Assembly (NCBI GenBank): GCA_900756765.1
Contig: CAAELE010000036.1
Span: forward strand, 1-46,306
Source of the DNA: an uncultured Collinsella sp.
GTDB lineage: Bacteria > Actinomycetota > Coriobacteriia > Coriobacteriales > Coriobacteriaceae
Length of the DNA: 46,306 nucleotides
Reading direction: 5' to 3'
Each line of letters begins with the position of its first letter. Within the stretch, counting starts at the first letter, position 1. Made by a program: the position numbers and the translations under genes. Shown here piece by piece: positions 15,372-24,095 of this stretch. Below the pieces are notes generated by a model. The model saw only the letters and a program-made list of their open reading frames with translations. It was not told where the DNA came from and ran no database searches.

Positions 15372-15402
15372 AAAAAGCCCGTCCGATCACATTGGACGGG
15401 CT
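15372..15402 (-). terminator. Terminator of the ABC transporter operon
   Basis: A perfect 9-bp stem (AGCCCGTCC and its complement, 9-base loop) with TTTTT on the minus strand, about 75 bases after the ATPase stop. Together with the repeat at 15428-15468 it forms a double terminator. Confidence 0.8.
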
Positions 15403-15427
15403 TCTGCGCTCGATATAAGGGTTAACG

Positions 15428-15468
15428 AAAACCACCACAAAGGTGCCTGTCCCCTTTGTGGTGGTTTT
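15428..15468. repeat. Terminator-like repeat (GGGACAGG core), copy 3
   Basis: The longest and most perfect copy: 16-bp arms starting AAAACCACCACAAAGG around a GGGACAGG-containing loop, with TTTT at either end. It lies eight bases beyond the ATPase stop codon. Confidence 0.85.
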
Positions 15469-15476
15469 CTAGGTCG

Positions 15477-16271
15477 TTAGCTCAGCAGCATGCGGTCGTT
15501 GGCGAGCTCGCCGCCCGAGACCTCCTCGAACTTCTGGAGCAGGTCGGCGACGGTGAGCGACTTTTTCTCGTCGCCGGCCACGTCGTAGATCACGTGGCCT
15601 TCGTGCATCATGATCAGACGGTTGCCCAGACGGATGGCGTCGTTCATGTTGTGCGTGACCATGAGCGTAGTCAGGTGGTTCTCGTCGACGATCTCCTCGG
15701 TCAGGTTGAGCACCTTCGATGCCGTCTTGGGGTCGAGGGCCGCTGTGTGCTCGTCGAGCAGCAGCAGGCGCGGCTTGGTGAGCGTGGCCATCAGCAGGGT
15801 GAGTGCCTGGCGCTGGCCGCCCGAGAGCAGGCCGACCTTGGCGTTGAGACGCGTGTCCAGACCGAGGTCCAAGCGCTTGAGCAGCTCAACGTACTCGTCC
15901 TTCTCGGCCTTGGTGACGCCCCACGAAAGACCGCGACGCTGACCGCGACGCTTGGCGAGGGCTAGGTTTTCGGCAATCTGCATGTCGGCTGCGGTGCCGC
16001 GCATGGGGTCCTGGAACACACGGCCCAGGTACTTGGCGCGCTGAGACTCGCTCAGACGCGAGATGTCGGTGCCGTCGAGCTCGATAACGCCCGAATCGAG
16101 CGGATACACGCCGGCAATCATGTTGAGCAGCGTGGACTTGCCGGCGCCGTTGCCGCCGATCACGGTCACAAAGTCGCCATCGTTAAGGGTAAGGTCGACG
16201 CCGGTGAGTGCGCGCTTCTCGGTGACGGTGCCCTTGTTAAAGGTCTTTTTGACGTGCGAGAGCTTAAGCAT
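15477..16271 (-). CDS. ABC transporter ATP-binding protein (amino-acid type, TrpZ-like)
   Basis: A 264-residue ATPase. Walker A is GGNGAGKST, the signature is LSGGQRQ, Walker B is LLLLDEHTA with the catalytic Glu, and the switch His is in VTHNMND. The group (COG1101) works with the permease and binding protein encoded upstream. The start at 16271 is chosen because the protein then begins MLKLSHVKKTF, as in the family, with AAGGGG nine bases before it; the ATG overlaps the permease stop by eight bases. Longer readings into the permease gene have no ribosome site. It is the last gene of the operon and is followed by a repeat and a terminator. Confidence 0.94.
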   Translation of the reverse strand: MLKLSHVKKTFNKGTVTEKRALTGVDLTLNDGDFVTVIGGNGAGKSTLLNMIAGVYPLDSGVIELDGTDISRLSESQRAKYLGRVFQDPMRGTAADMQIAENLALAKRRGQRRGLSWGVTKAEKDEYVELLKRLDLGLDTRLNAKVGLLSGGQRQALTLLMATLTKPRLLLLDEHTAALDPKTASKVLNLTEEIVDENHLTTLMVTHNMNDAIRLGNRLIMMHEGHVIYDVAGDEKKSLTVADLLQKFEEVSGGELANDRMLLS

Positions 16272-17187
16272 CTGCCTCATCCCCCTTCGTGTAGGAGCTG
16301 CGGAGCTTATAGCGCTCCCAAACCACGGGCACGCACAGGGCCACGGCAACGATCACGGCGGAGAGCAGCTTCATGTCGTTGGCATCCATGCCCAGCTGCA
16401 GCACGATGGCGCGGATAAGGAAGTACACCACGGAGCCAAAGACGGCAGAGGCAAGACGGACGCTAAACTGCGTCAGACCGCCGGGCAGCAGGCGGCCGAG
16501 CACCTCGCCGATAACAATGGCGGCAAGACCGATAACGATGGCGCCGGTGCCCATGCCAATGTCAGCGTACTTCTGGCTCTGGCAGATGAGCGCACCCGAA
16601 AGGCCGATAAGGGCGTTGGAGAGCACGAGGGCGATCATCTTGGTGGAGTTGGTGTTGACGCCCAGGGCGCGGATCATGTACTCGTTGTTGCCGGTGGCAC
16701 GCAGCGCCGAGCCGATCTCGGTGCCAAAGAACCAGTACAGGATGGCGACGATGGCCACGGCCAGCACAATGCCCAGGATGATGGCGACGGTGGACTGCGG
16801 CAGGCCCGTCATGTGGCTGACGGATGAGAAGATAGTGCCCTTGGCAAGGATGGGCGTGTTGGACTTGCCCATGATGCGCAGGTTGATGGACCACAGACTG
16901 ATCTGTGTAAGGATTCCGGCGAGGATTGCAGGAATCTCAAAAACGGTGGTCAAGATGCCCGTGACGGCGCCCGCGATGGCGCCGGCGCACATGCCGGCCA
17001 GCACGGCGAGCAAGGGGTCGATGTTATTGTTGACGATGAGCACGGCGCAAACACAGCCGCCGAGGGCAAAGCTGCCGTCGCAGGTCATATCGGGGATGTC
17101 GAGCAGGCGGAACGTGATAAACACGCCGAGCACCATAATGCCCCAGAGGACGCCCTGGGAAACGGCGCCCTGCAATGCAATGAGCAT
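16264..17187 (-). CDS. ABC transporter permease (COG4120 type)
   Basis: A 307-residue integral membrane permease with about eight to nine hydrophobic segments. The opening segment GVLWGIMVLGVFITFRLLDI and DMTCDGSFALGG match the uncharacterised/aromatic amino-acid (TrpY-like) permease group, as does NTPILAKGTIFS. It forms the channel of the importer with the neighbouring ATPase and binding protein. AGGAGG precedes the start, 13 bases upstream of this ATG, with another ATG in a different frame between them. A hairpin lies between this gene and the binding-protein gene, which would lower permease expression relative to the binding protein. The substrate is inferred from the family only; tryptophan or tyrosine is possible. 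Confidence 0.92.
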   Translation of the reverse strand: MLIALQGAVSQGVLWGIMVLGVFITFRLLDIPDMTCDGSFALGGCVCAVLIVNNNIDPLLAVLAGMCAGAIAGAVTGILTTVFEIPAILAGILTQISLWSINLRIMGKSNTPILAKGTIFSSVSHMTGLPQSTVAIILGIVLAVAIVAILYWFFGTEIGSALRATGNNEYMIRALGVNTNSTKMIALVLSNALIGLSGALICQSQKYADIGMGTGAIVIGLAAIVIGEVLGRLLPGGLTQFSVRLASAVFGSVVYFLIRAIVLQLGMDANDMKLLSAVIVAVALCVPVVWERYKLRSSYTKGDEADA

Positions 17188-17291
17188 GCTTCATACCTCC
17201 TAGGATAGGGTGGACACGTGATTTTCCATAATAGCGGTACCAATGCATAAAAGAGCTGCGGACGGATGTTTTGTCTTATCCGAAACAAGCA

Positions 17292-17320
17292 GGGCGAACG
17301 CCGGTCTTTAGCGTTCGCCC
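17292..17320 (-). terminator. Intercistronic hairpin after the binding-protein gene
   Basis: A perfect 10-bp stem (GGGCGAACGC and its complement, 9-base loop) followed on the minus strand by TGCTTGTTT. It lies between the binding-protein and permease genes, where partial termination or mRNA protection commonly sets a high binding-protein ratio. Confidence 0.6.
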
Positions 17321-17391
17321 CAATGACTCAGATATTGAATAACGCAGCTGTGGCGCGCGTGCGGGCCCTAGACGCGTCACCGCGCATGGCG

Positions 17392-18372
17392 TTATTCGTC
17401 CAGAGCGGAAAGGTCGATACCCAGAGCCTCGGCCATCTCGTCGTTCTTGACGACGACCAGGTCCTTGCTCGAGAGGTGCTTGATCGGCATATCCTCGGGC
17501 TTGGCCTCGCCCTTCAAGATCTTGACGGCCATCTCGCCTGCAGCGTAGCCCAGGTCCTCATAGTTGATGGAGAGGGTGAACAGGCCGCCGGCCTTGCACA
17601 TGCCCTCCTCGCCAGTCACGAAGGGGAGCTTGTTCTCCTTGCAGATCTGGCCGACCTGCGAAGCGCCCGCGGCGATGGTGTTGTCGGTGGGGGAGTACAG
17701 CGCGTCGACCTTGCCCACGGCGGACTCGACGACGGACTGAATCTCGTTGGAGCTCGAGACGGTGAAGTCGGTGTACTCCAGGCCCAGCTTGTCGAGCTCC
17801 TTCTTGGCGGCCTTGATCTGGACGTCGGAGTTGGACTCGGCGGTGCAGTAGAGCAGGCCGACCTTCTTAACGTCGGGCAGGACCTTCTGCATCATCTCGA
17901 GCTGCTCGGCGACCGGGGTGAGGTCGGAAGCGCCCGTGACGTTGGTGCCGGGCTTGTCGTTGTCCTGGACCAGGCCGGAGGCGGCGTAGTCGGTGATGGC
18001 ACAGCCCACGATGGGGATATCGGCCGTGGCGCCGGCGGCAGCCTGTGCGGCGGGCGTGGCGATGGCATAAATCAGGTTGACGTTGTCGCCCACAAACTTG
18101 TCGGCGATGGACTTACACGTGGACTGGTCGTTCTGGGCGTTCTTCTGGTCGATCTTGACCTTAAGGTCACTCTCCTTGATGGCTTTGACAAAGCCGTCGT
18201 TGGCGGCATCGAGTGCGGAGTGCTCGGTGAGCTGCAGAACGCCGATGGTGTAGTCGGAACCGGCGGCAGCGGAACCGGAACCAGAGTTGCCGCCGCATCC
18301 GGCGAGCGGGGCGAGCGCGAGCAGGCCGGCGGAGACCAGAAGGCTCCTGCGGCTGATGGTGATGTCCTTCAT
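17392..18372 (-). CDS. ABC transporter substrate-binding lipoprotein (COG2984 type)
   Basis: A 326-residue lipoprotein. The signal peptide has ISRRSLLVSAGLLAL followed by the lipobox LAGC with Cys26. A Gly/Ser/Ala linker follows, and then the mature protein begins YTIGVLQLTEHSALDAAND, typical of the COG2984 group that partners TrpY/TrpZ-like permease and ATPase. Twin Arg residues before the hydrophobic core may suggest the Tat route, but this is weak. It binds the substrate outside the membrane. The start at 18372 has GGGGG seven bases upstream; an upstream in-frame start has no signal. A possible -10 (TATAGT on the minus strand, 18433-18438) lies about 60 bases upstream of this start. Confidence 0.93.
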   Translation of the reverse strand: MKDITISRRSLLVSAGLLALAPLAGCGGNSGSGSAAAGSDYTIGVLQLTEHSALDAANDGFVKAIKESDLKVKIDQKNAQNDQSTCKSIADKFVGDNVNLIYAIATPAAQAAAGATADIPIVGCAITDYAASGLVQDNDKPGTNVTGASDLTPVAEQLEMMQKVLPDVKKVGLLYCTAESNSDVQIKAAKKELDKLGLEYTDFTVSSSNEIQSVVESAVGKVDALYSPTDNTIAAGASQVGQICKENKLPFVTGEEGMCKAGGLFTLSINYEDLGYAAGEMAVKILKGEAKPEDMPIKHLSSKDLVVVKNDEMAEALGIDLSALDE

Positions 18373-18532
18373 ATCATTACCCCCAGTATAAAAATGGCTG
18401 GAAACACTGCACTGGGACAAAGTGCAAGTGGAACTATAGTAGCGCTGATGTCCATTTTTACAACAGCCTGGCGGGTTTTTTAATACAGAATCGGATGGGC
18501 GGTACGGGTGGTCGAATGGGCGGCGGAGGGTC

Positions 18533-19318
18533 TTATGCGGCGGAGGAGGCGCCGTCCTCGTCCAGGGCGGCGAAGAGCTTCTTGCCGTCGAGGAGACGTG
18601 TGGTGACGTTTCTCATCCGGCCGATCTCTACGGTACGCAACGTGTCATCGGCGCCTCGGGCGTCATAGACCGTTCCCAGCAAATACGAGATGCCGTCTCG
18701 TTGCTTGATGGCAAAGGGGCGGAGTGTCATCCGTGCTACTTCAGTTTCGCCACGTGTCGTGACGCTCGAAATATCAAAACTCACCGTGGTTCCGTGGTCG
18801 ATGGCCTGCTCGATGAGCTCGCAGGTGTCGATGCGCTTGACGGGCGTGCGCATGGCCTTCGTGGATTTGCCACCGGCGCTTGGAGCAGGCTCGGGTGCAT
18901 CGAGGTAGCCGCGAACGTCGGCACTCGCCATGGCGACCAAGTGCTGAGACATGCTTTTTCGAATGGCAATGGGCGTAGAGCGGTTGCGCATGACCATACC
19001 GTGGAGCCGGATGATCTCTTCGTCGGTGAGCGGGCGGGTGAGGAGTCGATAGCCCACGCCGCGTTTATAGTCGATTTCGTATCCGGCATGGCGAAGTGCG
19101 GAGATGGCGGTGTAGATGCTGCGCCGCGCCGCCGAGATGGGCATGCGGGCGGGGTCGTCGGGATGGGCGAGGCGCCGGATCAACTCATCGGAAAGCATGG
19201 CCTTGTCCTCGCCGGTGTTCTCGCTTAATAGTTGCAGGATGCGAACGGCGCGATAGGCTGCCATCGAGGCGGCGCCTCTCGTTGTGGTGTCGTAGGTTTC
19301 AGCAGCGGTTTCGGTCAT
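18533..19318 (-). CDS. WYL-domain transcriptional regulator
   Basis: A 261-residue protein. The first 100 residues contain a winged helix-turn-helix resembling those of YafY/DeoR-like regulators (AARRSIYTAISALRHAGYEI then DYKRGVGYRLL). The C-terminal part is a WYL domain, seen in RPFAIKQRDGISYLLGTVYD and TVEIGRMRNV. WYL domains bind nucleic acids or other ligands and control DNA-damage, defence or metabolic genes. The ATG at 19318 has AAGGA ten bases upstream; a GTG three codons earlier directly follows that signal and is less likely. It reads towards the ABC transporter genes and could control them, but no operator is visible. Confidence 0.85.
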   Translation of the reverse strand: MTETAAETYDTTTRGAASMAAYRAVRILQLLSENTGEDKAMLSDELIRRLAHPDDPARMPISAARRSIYTAISALRHAGYEIDYKRGVGYRLLTRPLTDEEIIRLHGMVMRNRSTPIAIRKSMSQHLVAMASADVRGYLDAPEPAPSAGGKSTKAMRTPVKRIDTCELIEQAIDHGTTVSFDISSVTTRGETEVARMTLRPFAIKQRDGISYLLGTVYDARGADDTLRTVEIGRMRNVTTRLLDGKKLFAALDEDGASSAA

Positions 19319-19494
19319 GGTGCCCACGTCCTTTCCGTTTTGGGTGGCGACGGTATGGAGCCTAGGACGCGGGGTTTTCCCAGGGGCGCAGGGCGCTCTG
19401 GGCGGTCGGTAGTCGTCGGCAAACGGCGGTTCGAGTTTTCAACAGCTCTGTTCAACTGACCAAAAACTTGCCAAAAGCTTGACGGATGCTGTTG

Positions 19495-19530
19495 AAAAAA
19501 GCGTCTCTCGACCGATGTCGAGAGACGCTT
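19495..19530 (-). terminator. asnS terminator
   Basis: A perfect 13-bp stem (AAGCGTCTCTCGA and its complement) with six T residues on the minus strand, 47 bases after the asnS stop codon. A further 9-bp inverted pair TTCAACAGC/GCTGTTGAA lies just beyond, at 19438-19446 and 19488-19496. Confidence 0.9.
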
Positions 19531-19576
19531 GTGCGATGAGTGTTGGCGTGTGGCGACGCGAGCTAACGTCCGACGA

Positions 19577-20980
19577 TTAGAAGTCGGCGTTGCCCACGGT
19601 GCGCGGGTGCGGCAGGACGTCACGGATGTTGCCCACGCCGGTGAGGTACATCACCAAGCGCTCGAAGCCCAGACCGTAGCCGGCGTGCTTGCAGGAACCG
19701 TAGCGGCGCAGGTCCAGATAGTACTTGTACTGCTCGGGATTCATGCCCAGGTCCTTGATGCGGGCCTCGAGCAGGTCCAGGCGCTCCTCGCGCTGGGAGC
19801 CACCGATGATCTCGCCGATGCCCGGCACCAGGCAGTCGGCGGCGGCGACGGTCTTGCCGTCGTCGTTCATGCGCATATAGAAGGCCTTGATCTCGGCCGG
19901 GTAGTCGGTTACGAAGGTCGGGCGCTTAAAGTGCTCCTCGGTCAGGAAGCGCTCGTGCTCGGTCTGCAGGTCGATGCCCCAGCTGACGGGGTAATCAAAC
20001 TGGTGGCCAGCAGCGACTGCCTGCTCCAGGATCTCGATGGCATCGGTGTAGGTAACGCGGGCAAAGTCGGAGTTTGCCACGTGGTCCAGGCGCTCGATCA
20101 GGCCCTTGTCCACAAACTTGTTGAGCATGTTGAGCTCGTCGGGACAGGTGGCCATAACGTCCTTGAGGACGTACTTGAGCATGGCCTCGGCGTTATCCAT
20201 GTAGTCGTTCAGATCGGCAAAGGCCATCTCGGGCTCGATCATCCAAAACTCGGCGGCGTGGCGCGTGGTGTTGGAGTTTTCGGCGCGGAAGGTGGGGCCA
20301 AAGGTGTATACGTCGCCAAAGGCCATGGCAAAGTTCTCGGCATTGAGCTGGCCGGACACGGTCAGGCTCGCATGCTTGCCAAAGAAGTCCTGGCTCCAGT
20401 CGACCTCGCCGGACTCGGTGAGGGGCGGATTTTTGGGGTCGAGCGTGGTCACGCGGAACATCTCGCCGGCGCCCTCGCAGTCACTCGTGGTGATGATGGG
20501 GGTGTTGACGTAGACAAAGCCCTGCTCCTGGAAGAAGCGGTGGATGGCGGCAGCCGCGACAGAGCGGATGCGGAACACGGCGCGGAACAGGTTGGTGCGC
20601 GGGCGCAGGTGCTGCTGGGTGCGCAGGAACTCGACGGTTGCACGCTTCTTTTGCAGCGGGTAATCCGGGGCGCTGACGCCCTCGACCTCGATGGAGGTGG
20701 CAGAAAGCTCGAAAGGCTGGGGCGCATCGGGGGTCAGCTTGACGGTGCCGGTGCAGATGAGTGCGGCCGAGACGTTTTGATGGGCGATCTCGTCGTAGTT
20801 GTCGAGCGCCTCGCGGTTCATGACGACCTGTAGGTCACGGAAGCAGCTGCCGTCGTTGAGTGTAACAAAGCCAAAGTTCTTCATGTCGCGGATGGACTTG
20901 ACCCAGCCGGCGACGGTGACAGTCTGGCCGCCGAGCGACTCAGCGTCGGCGTAGAGCTGCGCGATTTTGGTGCGGTTCAC
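19577..20980 (-). CDS. asnS: Asparaginyl-tRNA synthetase
   Basis: A 467-residue class IIb synthetase, close to the 466 residues of the E. coli enzyme. The N-terminal OB fold (about 15-110) contains VTVAGWVKSIRDMKNFGFVT. Class II motif 2 is FRAENSNTTRHAAEFWMIEP and motif 3 is GYGLGFERLVMYLTG. It charges tRNA-Asn with asparagine and ATP. The start is GTG at 20980, preceded by GGGAGG at good spacing, giving VNRTKIAQLYADAESLGG; a longer reading upstream has no homology-like sequence. It is transcribed alone and ends at a strong terminator. Confidence 0.97.
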   Translation of the reverse strand: MNRTKIAQLYADAESLGGQTVTVAGWVKSIRDMKNFGFVTLNDGSCFRDLQVVMNREALDNYDEIAHQNVSAALICTGTVKLTPDAPQPFELSATSIEVEGVSAPDYPLQKKRATVEFLRTQQHLRPRTNLFRAVFRIRSVAAAAIHRFFQEQGFVYVNTPIITTSDCEGAGEMFRVTTLDPKNPPLTESGEVDWSQDFFGKHASLTVSGQLNAENFAMAFGDVYTFGPTFRAENSNTTRHAAEFWMIEPEMAFADLNDYMDNAEAMLKYVLKDVMATCPDELNMLNKFVDKGLIERLDHVANSDFARVTYTDAIEILEQAVAAGHQFDYPVSWGIDLQTEHERFLTEEHFKRPTFVTDYPAEIKAFYMRMNDDGKTVAAADCLVPGIGEIIGGSQREERLDLLEARIKDLGMNPEQYKYYLDLRRYGSCKHAGYGLGFERLVMYLTGVGNIRDVLPHPRTVGNADF

Positions 20981-21116
20981 GTATCCTCCCATAACGGTTG
21001 TACGGATTATTTCCAAACAATTAACCATTCTAACCCGCGAGTGGGGGCGTAGCAAAACATCGGGTGTGATGTATGGGCGTGCCGTGGGCACCGCGCAAGC
21101 GCCGATTTTGCGGTGC

Positions 21117-23051
21117 CTAGTGCCCGCAGATGGCTTGGCGTATGAGGGCAGCGTAGGTGTCGATTCCCGCCTGGGTGAGGTGCGTGCCGTCGTCGACAAG
21201 GTATTCGCTGTGGCCCTCTGAGGTGCCGTTCCAGTCGATGACGCCGGCGTTGTCGTTTTGGGCGCAGACGTCACGAATTGTCTGGTTATTGCGGTCCTGT
21301 AGCTCGAGCGGTACGCGCACGGTCACAAAGTAGATGGGCTTGCCGCCCACGGCATTAATCACGTCCTGCACCTGCTGGGGGTCGCGGATGAGGCCGTTGG
21401 TGCCAAGCGCGCAGATGACCACACTCGGGTCGTAGTTGGCGCTGTCCTGCGCGTAGACATCCTGGAAGGTGTAGAACTGGCGGCTCACCACGCCGTCGAT
21501 GTAGGCGTTGGGAAGCGCCGCCTGAATACCGGACTGTGCGCCCGCAGTGACTGAGTCGCCGATCATGAGCACGCGGGCATCGCAGGTTCCGGCTGCCTCG
21601 TCGTAGGTAAAGCTCTTCCAGTCCAAGTTCTTGGGGACTTTTTCGGCGATAGGCCCTTCTTTGGGTTTTTGCTTGGTGGCGTCATCGGATGCGGTGTCGC
21701 TGGGCTGGGGATCTTTACCGGATGCGGGCTCGGCGCCCTTGTTGTTGGCTCCGTTGTCCTGGGACGAGGTCGCGTTCTGGGCAAGCTCGGGACGGAGCTG
21801 CTCGGCGCGGGCGGTGGCGATGCCTGCCCAGTCAAGCGGCGCGAAGGCAAGTGCGGCGACGCATGCGGCGCCAAGCGCGGGGAGCACCATGGCGGGCGCG
21901 AGGACGTGTTTTCTTGCCGTGCTGTCCTGTTGGGCCGGCTTGTGGGACCAAGGGCGTTCGACGAGGCGATAGAAAACCTCGGCTACCGCAAGAATCAGTA
22001 CAAGCTGTAATACCTGCTCCCACCAGGCGATGCGGGTAGTGCGGGTTGCGGGGTTCATAAGAAGCAGTAGGGGATAGTGCACCAGATAAACCGAGAACGA
22101 GCGCTGGCCCAGCCAGACGAGCGGCTTGACCGACAACAGACGACGCACGATGCACTCCGTATTCTGCACGCAGATGATGAGGAGTCCGGTGGCGAGGGCA
22201 AACAGCAAAAAGCCGCCGCGGTAGAGCCAAGCGCTCTCTCCGGTCAGCATGAGTGCGCCGGCTATAACGGCAACGAGCCACGCGATAGAAATCGCGTTGA
22301 CCTTTGAGATGCCCTTGTTGGCGCCGGGGGTATGGATGTCACCGCTCAGCATCTCGCGCAGACGCGGCGCGGCGATGGCGGCTAAGGCTCCGCATAGAAG
22401 CTCGGCGGCACGGGCGTCGGTTCCGTAGTAGACGCGCGATGTGTCGGCGGTGGGATTAAACATGAGGACCATGGCTGCCGTCGATACAAGCGCGAATGCG
22501 ATTGTGATGCCGATGGCGGTGTTGCGCGACCTGGTTTTGCCGCACAGTGCCATAAGGATGACCGGCCATACCAGATAGAACTGCATAGTGACAGCGCAGA
22601 ACCACAGGTGCGTGAGCGGCGAGGGGAGTCCCGCGGCGGCGAAATACGAGACGTTGCGGAAGATGTAGAACCAGTTGCTCAAAAAGAGTGCCGATGGCAG
22701 GGTGTCCTGCTGCACCTTAGGGAGTAGGCTCGGGGCCGCGATGTAGGTGGCGACGGCGGTAAACGCGATGGTCACGACGATCGGCGGCATCATGCGCGCA
22801 ATGCGGCGGCAGATATAGCGCGGATACGAGAATCCGTCGCGTGCCGTGGCTCGCATAATGCTTTTGGTGGCGAGATAGCCACTCAGCGTAAAGAAGAGTG
22901 TAACGCCCAAAAAACCGCCGGTCAGGCGGCTGGGGCGAAGGTGATATAGGACGACGCCGGCGATGGCGAGGGCGCGGAGCCCGTCGAGCGCGACGATGCG
23001 TTGGTTGCGTTGAGGCGCGGCATGTGCGGCGCCCGTGGGTGTGTTTTGCAT
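21117..23051 (-). CDS. OatA-like membrane acyltransferase with SGNH domain
   Basis: A 644-residue protein of the OatA layout. Residues about 15-380 form an acyltransferase-3 domain with ten or so membrane segments, opening RIVALDGLRALAIAGVVLYH and including GVTLFFTLSGYLATKS. A low-complexity Lys/Asp/Pro/Ser-rich linker (about 430-475) leads to an extracellular SGNH esterase-like domain with Ser500 in MIGDSVTAG and D621/H624 in DDGTHLT. Such proteins move acetyl groups across the membrane onto peptidoglycan or other surface polymers, often giving lysozyme resistance. The ATG has GGAGGA at good spacing. Peptidoglycan as target is the family's best-known case but is inferred here. Confidence 0.9.
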   Translation of the reverse strand: MQNTPTGAAHAAPQRNQRIVALDGLRALAIAGVVLYHLRPSRLTGGFLGVTLFFTLSGYLATKSIMRATARDGFSYPRYICRRIARMMPPIVVTIAFTAVATYIAAPSLLPKVQQDTLPSALFLSNWFYIFRNVSYFAAAGLPSPLTHLWFCAVTMQFYLVWPVILMALCGKTRSRNTAIGITIAFALVSTAAMVLMFNPTADTSRVYYGTDARAAELLCGALAAIAAPRLREMLSGDIHTPGANKGISKVNAISIAWLVAVIAGALMLTGESAWLYRGGFLLFALATGLLIICVQNTECIVRRLLSVKPLVWLGQRSFSVYLVHYPLLLLMNPATRTTRIAWWEQVLQLVLILAVAEVFYRLVERPWSHKPAQQDSTARKHVLAPAMVLPALGAACVAALAFAPLDWAGIATARAEQLRPELAQNATSSQDNGANNKGAEPASGKDPQPSDTASDDATKQKPKEGPIAEKVPKNLDWKSFTYDEAAGTCDARVLMIGDSVTAGAQSGIQAALPNAYIDGVVSRQFYTFQDVYAQDSANYDPSVVICALGTNGLIRDPQQVQDVINAVGGKPIYFVTVRVPLELQDRNNQTIRDVCAQNDNAGVIDWNGTSEGHSEYLVDDGTHLTQAGIDTYAALIRQAICGH

Positions 23052-23183
23052 CGATCTTCCTCCAATGTCGACCTAGCAGTCTAGCGCTCTGCGCGGACAA
23101 AGGAAGGGGGTTCGTGCGGTTGAACAACATGCCGCGGGACGATGTCTCGCTACGCAAAAGCCGCACCTGCGTTGATGCTCAGC

Positions 23184-23221
23184 TGCCTATATAGAAACGT
23201 TTCAGAACCTCTACATAGGCA
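23184..23221. repeat. Inverted repeat with a GAAACGTTTC palindrome
   Basis: TGCCTATATAGA (23184-23195) is mirrored by TCTACATAGGCA (23210-23221) with one mismatch. Overlapping it is the perfect palindrome GAAACGTTTC (23194-23203), of the type bound by LacI-family regulators. It lies between crr and the acyltransferase gene and could control the latter. Confidence 0.45.
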
Positions 23222-23285
23222 AAAACAACAACACAGATGCGGCAAAGATGCACGGGTGGTTGAGCCTTTATGCGATGATGCTCGG

Positions 23286-23849
23286 CTACTTGGTCTTGGC
23301 AACCAGCAGCGGATCGCCAAGCTTGACGAGCGGGTTGCCACCGATAAGCGTGCCGGACTCGCCAACATGGTCGATGCTCTTGAGGCGGTCGAGCTCAGAG
23401 ACGATGACGGTCACGATGTCCTCGTGGCCGGCGGCCTTAATGGCGTCGCGGTCGAAGCTGATGAGCGGCTGGCCGGCCTTGACCACATCGCCCATCTCGA
23501 CAAAGCGGGCAAAACCCTTGCCGTTCATTTCCACGGTGCCCAGGCCAACATGGATGAACACACGAAGACCGTCCTCGGTGATCATGCCGATGGAGTGGTT
23601 GGTGACGGTGGTGGCGCCGATACGGCCGTTGGCGGGGGCGTAAATGGTGCCGGTAATGGGCTCGATGCCATAGCCCTGGCCGAGCATGCCCGAGGCGATG
23701 GTCTCGTCGGGAACCTCACTCAGATTGACGAGCACGCCGTTGACGGGAGCGTAGATGACGCCTTCGCGGGTGGCGAAGCTTGCTGCGGGCGGAACGGACG
23801 CCTCGCCCGACGAAGTGAACGTGGACTTGAGCGAATCGAGCAGACCCAT
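23286..23849 (-). CDS. crr: PTS glucose-type EIIA protein (stand-alone)
   Basis: A 187-residue EIIA of the glucose family, longer than E. coli Crr (169) because of an N-terminal Ser/Ala-rich stretch. The two active-site histidines are H85 in TVTNHSIGMI and H100 in RVFIHVGLGTVEMNG; H100 is the phosphorylated one. It takes phosphate from HPr and passes it to EIIB domains. It is encoded on its own, so it can serve EIIBC proteins that lack EIIA, such as the one at 3093-4493. The ATG at 23849 has GGAGG at good spacing; a longer frame upstream lacks a signal. A GAAACGTTTC palindrome lies 50 bases upstream at 23900-23909. Confidence 0.92.
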   Translation of the reverse strand: MGLLDSLKSTFTSSGEASVPPAASFATREGVIYAPVNGVLVNLSEVPDETIASGMLGQGYGIEPITGTIYAPANGRIGATTVTNHSIGMITEDGLRVFIHVGLGTVEMNGKGFARFVEMGDVVKAGQPLISFDRDAIKAAGHEDIVTVIVSELDRLKSIDHVGESGTLIGGNPLVKLGDPLLVAKTK

Positions 23850-23899
23850 AGATGCCTCCAACGTATCAGGCGCGCATGTTGCACGCGTGTGGTTTGCCG

Positions 23900-23909
23900 G
23901 AAACGTTTC
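23900..23909. promoter_or_regulatory. GAAACGTTTC palindrome upstream of crr
   Basis: A perfect 10-base palindrome 51 bases before the crr start codon, identical to the one at 23194-23203. LacI/CcpA-type regulators bind sequences with this centre. Regulation of crr by such a protein is inference. Confidence 0.4.
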
Positions 23910-24095
23910 GTACGTGTTTCCCAGCACGGTCAGCGCCCCTATTTTACGCTGCCTAACGATACCTCTGAACAGCGATTTTGTGATATATCAGTTGAAGGCC
24001 AACTTATTGCGGGGGTGTTTCTGCGCCGCGGGCTCAAGTGGGGTACGCTAAGGTGCGAAAAACGAGTGCGCACGAATCGCACGGAAGGAGCACCT

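Noticed and set aside
17266..18483. Plus-strand open frame across the binding-protein gene
   Set aside because: Antisense to a clear lipoprotein gene; composition is of the shadow type.
19529..20833. Plus-strand open frame opposite asnS
   Set aside because: Antisense to asnS, no ribosome site and no family features.
23142..24095. Long N-terminal extension of the esterase frame
   Set aside because: It is antisense to crr, and the esterase has a good start with GGAAGGAG at 24096.
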